Below, one piece after another: positions 5,012-10,234 of a DNA stretch of 10,234 bases. Made by a program: the position numbers and the translations under genes. The stretch's first letter is position 1. Each line of letters opens with the position of its first letter. The notes below the pieces were generated by a model that worked only from the letters and a program-made list of their open reading frames with translations, was not told the DNA's origin and ran no database searches. Origin of the DNA: Nitrospirota bacterium. GTDB lineage: Bacteria > Nitrospirota > Thermodesulfovibrionia > Thermodesulfovibrionales > JdFR-88. The stretch is from assembly GCA_021790695.1 (NCBI GenBank), contig JAJYGJ010000120.1, forward strand, positions 1-10,234, written 5' to 3'.

Positions 5012-6712
5012 CTACATCCTTCCGGAACGGAAGATCGAGATTATAAGCCAAAGGCCGAAGATGCCGGCAAAAAAGAAGCTCACGAACCCCAGCACGGAAA
5101 CGCCGAAGATCGTGGGCGGCACCTTCATCGCGTGCATTATGGAACCGCTTATTATCATGGCGCTGACCACCATGGCGAAGGCCAGGCGGTTCGAGGAGCG
5201 GTCCATGTCCTTTATCAGGTTTTCAAGCCCCAGGTGGTGAAGTTTCACCTGGATGTCGTTACGGATCACCTTGTTTACCATCCGCTTCAAGTTGCGCGGC
5301 AGGAAAAAGGCGAACTCCCCCGCCTCGACAGCCTCGGCGCTGAACCTGCCCATCAGCCTCTCCGGACTTAATTTCCTTTTAATGAGCCTGGAGGCGTAAG
5401 GCTCGGCGGCGGAAAAGAAATCAAACGAGGGGTCCAACTGCAACCCGATGTTCTCCAGTATCAGCAGGGACTTGTTTATCAGCATCAGTTCCGGGGGGAT
5501 GCGCAGGTTGTGGCGCATGGCCAGGCTGACCAGGGTCGCATCGTACCTGGCCAGGTTTATCTCGTTCAGGGTGAGCCCGAACATGGGCTCCAGCAGGTCG
5601 GCCAGGTCGGCCTTGAACTCGGTGCGGAAGGCCTCCAGATCGGCGTCGGGGCGGACGTACCCCAGGGCGATATAGTTTTCTATCAGCCTGTCGTAGTCCC
5701 TGCGGATGAGGGCTATCAGGGTGCTTGCCAGCACGTCCTTCAGTTCCTCCGTGACGGCGCCCACGATGCCGAAATCGAGAAAGGCCACTTCTCCCTCCGG
5801 CGTGACAAAGATATTGCCCGGATGGGGGTCGGCATGATAAAAGCCGTCCGTGAATATCATCTGAAAATAGGCCTCCACGCCCAGCCGGGCAAGCCTCGCC
5901 CTGTCAAAGCCCGCTTCGTCTATCTTTTTCAGGTCGTCTATGCGCGCGCCATAAATGCGCTCCATCACCATCACCTTCCCGGTGAGAAACTCCGGGTATA
6001 TCTTCGGAAACCGGACATCGGGATTGCCCTTGAAATTATGCTTGAACCGCAGGCAGTTCTTCGCCTCCTGCTCGAAGTTCATCTCGCGTCTTACTACCCT
6101 GGCGAACTCTTCTATGAGGCCGACCGGGTTGAAAAACCGCACCTCCACAACGTAGCGCTCCGCGATGCGGGCTATGGCGGACAGTATCTGGATGTCTTCC
6201 TCGATCATGTCCCTGATACCCGGCCGCTGGACCTTCACGACCACATCCGATCCGTCCATGAGCACGGCTGTATGGACCTGCGCTATCGAGGCCGCGGCGA
6301 TGGGCTTTTCATCAAGGCTTGAAAAAACCTCCGACGCCGGGCGGCCAAGCTCCCGCTCGATTACCTTCCTTGCCTCAGGGCCGGGAAACGGGGAGACTTC
6401 ATCCAGGAGTTTTTTCAGTTCCTTCGCGTATTCGGGGCCTATGACGTCCGGCCTGGCGGCCAGCACCTGGGCGAATTTTATGAAGGTGGGGCCAAGCTCC
6501 TCGAATGCGCGCCGCAGGTTGCCCGGCATGCCGGGCGCTTTCAGGGAGGGCCACTGCCCGAAGCTCCTCAGGCGGGTCAGGAAGGGTACATACCGGCCCA
6601 GCCGGACCTGATCAAGCAGGCGGCCAAAACCGTACTTCAAGAAGACGTTTACTATCTGCTGGAGTCTTCTAGCCGTTTTGTAGCGCTTGTGAAGAAAGCC
6701 GAAACGGTCCAA
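5012..6712 (-). CDS. ABC1/UbiB/AarF-family atypical kinase with two C-terminal membrane helices
   Basis: UbiB/ADCK-family proteins are kinase-like ATPases at membranes, needed for ubiquinone or other isoprenoid-quinone and lipid metabolism. The 566-residue protein shows the whole signature: LGPTFIKFAQ at 73-82 (the KxGQ motif, here K-F-A-Q), the A-rich loop AAAS at 139-142 in place of a P-loop, the VAIK-type lysine K160, the catalytic loop HADPHPGN at 293-300 and the metal-binding DFG at 313-315. Two hydrophobic helices at about 509-527 and 534-560 anchor the C-terminus, as in bacterial UbiB. The frame opens after a stop at 6721-6719, so the start is almost certainly the TTG at 6712, which has only a weak, distant ribosome-binding site; coupling to the upstream gene (17-bp gap) is likely. 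The Gly-to-Ala change in KxGQ is notable. The substrate is not known. Confidence 0.9.
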   Translation of the reverse strand: MDRFGFLHKRYKTARRLQQIVNVFLKYGFGRLLDQVRLGRYVPFLTRLRSFGQWPSLKAPGMPGNLRRAFEELGPTFIKFAQVLAARPDVIGPEYAKELKKLLDEVSPFPGPEARKVIERELGRPASEVFSSLDEKPIAAASIAQVHTAVLMDGSDVVVKVQRPGIRDMIEEDIQILSAIARIAERYVVEVRFFNPVGLIEEFARVVRREMNFEQEAKNCLRFKHNFKGNPDVRFPKIYPEFLTGKVMVMERIYGARIDDLKKIDEAGFDRARLARLGVEAYFQMIFTDGFYHADPHPGNIFVTPEGEVAFLDFGIVGAVTEELKDVLASTLIALIRRDYDRLIENYIALGYVRPDADLEAFRTEFKADLADLLEPMFGLTLNEINLARYDATLVSLAMRHNLRIPPELMLINKSLLILENIGLQLDPSFDFFSAAEPYASRLIKRKLSPERLMGRFSAEAVEAGEFAFFLPRNLKRMVNKVIRNDIQVKLHHLGLENLIKDMDRSSNRLAFAMVVSAMIISGSIMHAMKVPPTIFGVSVLGFVSFFFAGIFGLWLIISIFRSGRM

Positions 6713-6729
6713 GAAATTTTATTAGGTCC

Positions 6730-7056
6730 TTACGGCTCCTTCTCCTCCGGAATCTCGGCCCCGGACTCGAGCCTCTTGACCCGCAGGGTCAGCGACTGGA
6801 TTTTTCTGTTGACCGCCTGCACGTCGTCCCGGGTGGGCAGGTTCGTTTTCTGCAGCGCCTTTTCCACCACTTCGCCGATTGATTTATTAAGCTCCGAGGT
6901 GCTTTTCTCGGCTATATCGGTCCATTCCCTGACGAGCTTCGCCCCCTGCGACTGGCTCAATTCGCCTTTCTTCACGAAACCATTCACCATCTCCTGGAAC
7001 TTCTCCTCGATGCCAATGCCGGCAAGGAGTGTCTTTCTCACAAGCCCCGTTATCAT
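6730..7056 (-). CDS. Phasin-like small helical protein
   Basis: This 108-residue protein has no signal peptide. It is predicted to be almost all helical: a short hydrophobic start (about 1-15), an amphipathic EKFQEMVNGFVKKGELS block (18-34), and a C-terminal heptad-like coiled coil (about 78-97) ending in an acidic tail. It resembles the small phasin-family proteins (PhaF/PhaI-like) that coat polyhydroxyalkanoate granules or lipid surfaces. In several deltaproteobacterial and related genomes such a gene precedes an ABC1 kinase, as here (17 bp before it). alaS ends 24 bp upstream. I see no PHA synthase in the window, so a granule role is unproven; a membrane or lipid adaptor for the downstream kinase is an alternative. 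The name is a family resemblance only. Confidence 0.7.
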   Translation of the reverse strand: MITGLVRKTLLAGIGIEEKFQEMVNGFVKKGELSQSQGAKLVREWTDIAEKSTSELNKSIGEVVEKALQKTNLPTRDDVQAVNRKIQSLTLRVKRLESGAEIPEEKEP

Positions 7057-7080
7057 ATTACCGGTTCCCCCTGTTTCGTC

Positions 7081-9747
7081 TTATTTTTTGCTCAGGCGGC
7101 TCCCGACAATATCGTATACCTTCTGAAGGGCGCTGTCCAGCTTGTCCAGCTCCTTTGTGCCGCCCTGGGCAAGCTCCGGCCTGCCCCCGCCCCTGCCGCC
7201 CGCAAGCACGGCCACCTCGCCCAGAATGTCGCCTGCCTTTATCCTGCCGGCAAGATCATTGGTGACCGCGGCCAGCAGCGCTCCATCTTCGCTTGCAAGC
7301 ACTATCACGCCCGAGCCCATGCGCTCCCTGAGCCCGTCGGCCAGCTCGCGAAGCTCATTGGGCCTGAACCCGGAGAGTTTTTCGGCCAGCACCTTTACGC
7401 CGTCCACGGGCCTGGCCCTGCCGGCAAGCTCCAGGACAACGCCCCTGGCATCGGCCGCCTTCTTTTTCCGGATCTCCTTTTCGAGTCTTTTTACGGTCTC
7501 CTGCAATTCATTTATCTTTGTTTCGATATCTTTTTTAACCGTTGTTTCGATCTCTTTAAGCACAGACTCGACTTTCAACTGTTTGGCCACCGCCCCCATC
7601 GCGTGTACCGCGCCCCTCATGTACCTGAACGCCTCCAGCCCCGTAAGGGCCTCGATCCTCCTTATGCCGGAGGCAACGCTTCCTTCCGAGACTATCAGGA
7701 AAAGGCCTATCTGCCCGGTGGCCGTCACGTGGGTGCCCCCGCAAAGCTCCCTGCTCACGGATGGGACGCTTACGACCCTGACCCGCTCGCCGTATTTCTC
7801 GCCGAAGAGCGCGGTCGCCCCCTCGGCCAGCGCCTCTTCTATCGGCATCTGGACGGTCCGGACGGGCGAGTCCTCGACTATCCAGCGGTTCACGATATCC
7901 TCCACCGCCTCGATTTCGCGCGGGGAAAGCCCGGAGAAATGGGTGAAGTCGAACCGGAGACGCTGCGGCTCCACAAGAGAGCCCGCCTGCTTTACGTGCT
8001 CGCCCAGGACGGCCCTCAGCGCGGCTTGCAGCAGATGCGTGGCCGTGTGGTTTCGCATCGAGGCGCGTCTCAAATCCTCGTTGACCCGGGCGGTGACGTG
8101 CGCCCATACCTTGAGGCCGCCTTTTTCGACCCTTACATGATGGGTTATAAAATCCTCAAGGGGTTTTTTCGCTTCGAGTACGGCAACTGCCGCGCCGTCC
8201 GAGTATATCTCTCCCTTGTCGCCCGCCTGCCCGCCGCTCTCTCCGTAAAACGGCGTCCTGTCGAGGATGACCTCGGCCTCCTCGCCCTCCCCTATCTCGC
8301 CGGTCACATGGCCGTTTTTTATTATGGCCCTGACGACCGACTCCGATCTCATTGCTTCATATCCCAGAAAGACGGTGGGGCCAAGCTCCGCGGCAAGCTC
8401 CCGGTAAATGCCCTCGGCCGCGCCCTCCTCCTGGACCCACGACGCCCGGGCCCTTTCCTTCTGGGCTCCCATATCCCGGGCGAAACCCTCCTCGTCCACT
8501 GTAAAACCCTCCTCGGCGGCGACGTCCCGCACGATATCCAGAGGGAACCCGAAGGTGTCATAGAGCCTGAAGACCTCGCTTCCGGGTATCGTCTTTGCGC
8601 CCTCTTTCTTCAGGGCGGAGAGTGTTTCGTCCAGGAGCCTCATTCCCTGTTCGAGCGTGTTTGAAAACCTTTCCTCCTCGAACCGCAGGAGTTTTACCGT
8701 CCGCTCGGTCTCTGGCAAAAGCTCCGGGTAGGCGGAGGACATGGCCGCGACGACGGGGCCGGCCATGCCCCAGAGCGCCGGGCCCCCGATGCCGAGTTTC
8801 CCCGCATAGCGGGAGGCCCGCCTTATGATGCGCCGGAGCACATAGCCCCTGCCCTCGTTGCCGGGCATCACCCCGTCGGCAATCAGAAACACGATTGATC
8901 TCAAGTGGTCCGCGATCACCCGCATGGGGATATCCACCGCCTCGGAAACGCCGTATTTGCGGTTTGAGCGGCCCTCGACCCCGGCGATGATCTCCCGGAA
9001 TATGTCCGTGTCGAAATTATTGAGCTTGCCCTGCAGGACGGCCGCGATCCTCTCCAACCCCATGCCGGTGTCGATGCTGGGTCTGGGAAGAGGCGCAAGC
9101 GCCCCGGACTCGTCCCTGTTATACTGCATGAAGACCAGGTTCCAGAGTTCCAGATACCTGTCGCAATCGCAGCCCGGCCGGCAGTCCGGCCTGCCGCAGC
9201 CCACACCCGGGCCCTGGTCGATGACTATCTCCGAGCACGGCCCGCAAGGGCCGGTGTCCGCCATCTGCCAGAAATTGTCCTTTGCCCCAAGCCGCACGAT
9301 GCGTTCGGCCGGAAGGCCCGCCACCTCCTGCCAGAGCCTTTCGGCCTCGTCGTCTTCCTCGTACACCGTCGCCCAGAGTTTTCCGGCCGGAAGCCCGAAC
9401 TGCACGGTAAGAAGTTCCCATGCAAACCCGATGGCCTCACGCTTGAAATAGTCGCCGAAGGAAAAGTTGCCCAGCATCTCGAAGAACGTGTGGTGCCTCG
9501 CCGTAAAGCCCACGTTTTCGATGTCGCTGTGCTTTCCGCCGGCGCGCATGCATTTCTGGCAGGAGACCGCCCTCTTGTACGGGCGCGTCTCACGGCCTAA
9601 AAACACCTGTTTGAACTGGACCATGCCCGCGTTGGTGAAAAGCAGGCTCGGGTCGCCGGCGGGCACAAGCGAGGAGCTTTTCACCACCTCATGGCCCCTG
9701 GCCCTGAAGAACTCGGCAAAGGCCTTGCGTATTTCCGCGCTCTTCAC
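7081..9747 (-). CDS. alaS: Alanyl-tRNA synthetase
   Basis: AlaRS charges tRNA-Ala in the cytoplasm and clears mischarged Ser or Gly. The 888-residue protein is full length. The class II catalytic core is at the N-terminus: SSSLVPAGDPSLLFTNAGM at 24-42, VSCQKCMRAGGKHSDIENVG at 61-80 and motif 3 GMGLERI at 228-234. A cysteine-rich insert (C184, C189, C193, C195) before LELWNLVF occurs in many bacterial AlaRS. The editing domain keeps its zinc ligands H567, H571 (HTATH), C669 and H673 (ELCGGTH). A lysine/glutamate-rich coiled coil spans about 725-765, followed by the C-Ala domain with GGRGGGRPELAQGG at 850-863. The start is GTG, overlapping the stop of the lipoprotein gene by 4 bp, which suggests translational coupling; the ribosome-binding site is weak. 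A position just after recX is a common bacterial arrangement. Confidence 0.98.
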   Translation of the reverse strand: MKSAEIRKAFAEFFRARGHEVVKSSSLVPAGDPSLLFTNAGMVQFKQVFLGRETRPYKRAVSCQKCMRAGGKHSDIENVGFTARHHTFFEMLGNFSFGDYFKREAIGFAWELLTVQFGLPAGKLWATVYEEDDEAERLWQEVAGLPAERIVRLGAKDNFWQMADTGPCGPCSEIVIDQGPGVGCGRPDCRPGCDCDRYLELWNLVFMQYNRDESGALAPLPRPSIDTGMGLERIAAVLQGKLNNFDTDIFREIIAGVEGRSNRKYGVSEAVDIPMRVIADHLRSIVFLIADGVMPGNEGRGYVLRRIIRRASRYAGKLGIGGPALWGMAGPVVAAMSSAYPELLPETERTVKLLRFEEERFSNTLEQGMRLLDETLSALKKEGAKTIPGSEVFRLYDTFGFPLDIVRDVAAEEGFTVDEEGFARDMGAQKERARASWVQEEGAAEGIYRELAAELGPTVFLGYEAMRSESVVRAIIKNGHVTGEIGEGEEAEVILDRTPFYGESGGQAGDKGEIYSDGAAVAVLEAKKPLEDFITHHVRVEKGGLKVWAHVTARVNEDLRRASMRNHTATHLLQAALRAVLGEHVKQAGSLVEPQRLRFDFTHFSGLSPREIEAVEDIVNRWIVEDSPVRTVQMPIEEALAEGATALFGEKYGERVRVVSVPSVSRELCGGTHVTATGQIGLFLIVSEGSVASGIRRIEALTGLEAFRYMRGAVHAMGAVAKQLKVESVLKEIETTVKKDIETKINELQETVKRLEKEIRKKKAADARGVVLELAGRARPVDGVKVLAEKLSGFRPNELRELADGLRERMGSGVIVLASEDGALLAAVTNDLAGRIKAGDILGEVAVLAGGRGGGRPELAQGGTKELDKLDSALQKVYDIVGSRLSKK

Positions 9748-10130
9748 TGACCGCCGGTTCCGGGTGCTATGAATTTCTTGGAAGCCAAACCAGTGGACGT
9801 CATCTCCATGACCTTGCCCCCCGTGAAAAGAAGCATGGTGCTGGCCGTGCCCAGGACCTCCTTATAGGTCCACCGCTCCCGCGGCTGCCCGTCGGAAGCG
9901 GGCGGCAGGACGGTTATATAGGACGGGGCGCCCCAGGCGAACCTCACCTGGTCGGGCGTCATGCCCATCTCCACGGTGCCCTGCTGTATCAATTTCTGGA
10001 TATTCGGCGGATAACCGCTTATCTCCGAAGGTGAATATCTTGCCCTTGGGGTTGCGCAGCCTGCGAGCGCAACCGCCGCAATAAACGCCGCCGCACAGGA
10101 AAAACGTAAAAAAAAGCCACGCTTTTTCAT
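9744..10130 (-). CDS. BamE/SmpA-like outer-membrane lipoprotein
   Basis: The 128-residue product begins with a lipoprotein signal peptide: basic MKKRGFFLRF, a hydrophobic stretch to about 23, then the lipobox LAGC with Cys25 as the lipidation site. The mature part carries a small SmpA/OmlA-type fold: G-T-V-E-M-G-M-T-P-D-Q-V at 51-62, a G-A-P turn, RERWTYKE with the conserved W-x-Y at 87-89, and FTGGKVMEM at 102-110. In BamE this fold binds the outer-membrane assembly machine, but many unrelated lipoproteins share it, so I do not assign bamE. A good AGGAGG site lies 9 nt before the ATG, embedded in the end of recX. The gene starts 1 bp after the recX stop and overlaps alaS by 4 bp. Confidence 0.82.
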   Translation of the reverse strand: MKKRGFFLRFSCAAAFIAAVALAGCATPRARYSPSEISGYPPNIQKLIQQGTVEMGMTPDQVRFAWGAPSYITVLPPASDGQPRERWTYKEVLGTASTMLLFTGGKVMEMTSTGLASKKFIAPGTGGQ

Positions 10131-10131
10131 T

Positions 10132-10234
10132 TCACATATCCTCCTTCATTATTGAAGAAAAAACCTTCCTTATCGTTTCCGCCGAATAACCGCGGCGGGC
10201 CAGGGCCCCGTAAAGCCTGCGCCTGACAGTCGCC
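10132..10234 (-). CDS. recX: C-terminal end of recombination regulator RecX, partial
   Basis: The last 33 codons of a minus-strand frame are visible, ending in TGA at 10134-10132. The sequence includes RRLYGALARRGYSAETIRKV, matching the RecX C-terminal helix repeat (a [L/Y]-x-x-[R]-R-G-[F/Y]-S-x-x-x-I pattern). RecX binds RecA filaments and limits recombinase activity. Its position just before alaS supports the call, since recA–recX–alaS is a frequent bacterial order. The rest of the gene, and probably recA, lies beyond the right edge. Confidence 0.75.
   Translation of the reverse strand, partial: ATVRRRLYGALARRGYSAETIRKVFSSIMKEDM

Noticed and set aside
7603..8664. Plus-strand open frame of 353 codons opposite alaS
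   Set aside because: It lies wholly within alaS, whose motifs are unmistakable on the other strand.
1..10234. CRISPR arrays, tRNA or rRNA genes, and tandem direct repeats
   Set aside because: I found no regularly spaced direct repeats, no cloverleaf-like T-loop pattern and no rRNA-like sequence when reading both strands.

Overview
The window is a bacterial chromosomal segment, GC-rich from about position 1,600 onward and visibly less GC-rich before that. Ten coding regions can be supported, and the genes at both ends are cut by the window. The gene content includes a recX–lipoprotein–alaS order, a phasin-like gene directly before an ABC1/UbiB-family kinase, an archease-dependent type of RtcB, and a PilZ protein. 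It suggests a diderm, environmental bacterium of the Deltaproteobacteria (Desulfobacterota) or Nitrospirota kind. That placement is an inference from gene content and is not proved by any marker here.

Layout, left to right. (1) 1-815, minus strand: most of a FolD-type folate enzyme, with its C-terminus off the left edge. It has lost two of the classical catalytic residues. (2) 847-1581: a compact Y1/HUH transposase element of the REP-associated (RAYT) type. It is bounded by a near-perfect 21-bp inverted repeat, with its promoter sitting inside one end. (3) 1590-4070, minus strand: a tight three-gene operon of archease, the RNA ligase rtcB and a macro-domain ADP-ribose hydrolase, closed by a likely intrinsic terminator. 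(4) 4071-4555: a 485-bp gene-free region between divergent genes. It holds a large multi-hairpin inverted-repeat structure, a 12-bp perfect palindrome and a very AT-rich promoter-like stretch. (5) 4556-4924, plus strand: a small PilZ-domain (c-di-GMP receptor) protein, the only plus-strand gene. (6) 5012-10234, minus strand: a five-gene run in transcription order recX (partial), BamE/SmpA-like lipoprotein, alaS, phasin-like protein, ABC1/UbiB kinase. The gaps are from -4 to +24 bp, so this is probably one transcription unit.

How the genes work together. Archease and RtcB form a known RNA-repair and tRNA-ligation pair: archease speeds guanylation of RtcB, and RtcB joins 2',3'-cyclic-phosphate or 3'-phosphate RNA ends to 5'-OH ends. 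The macro domain translated 3 bp behind rtcB may remove ADP-ribose from proteins, metabolites or RNA ends, and is the least expected partner. The right-hand run joins SOS/recombination control (recX), translation (alaS), envelope (lipoprotein) and a probable membrane or isoprenoid-lipid pair (phasin-like plus ABC1 kinase). The main items for follow-up are the structured non-coding region at 4182-4391, the FolD with altered active site, the macro domain in the RNA-ligase operon, and the self-contained RAYT element in front of folD. No CRISPR array, rRNA, tRNA or known riboswitch was recognised.
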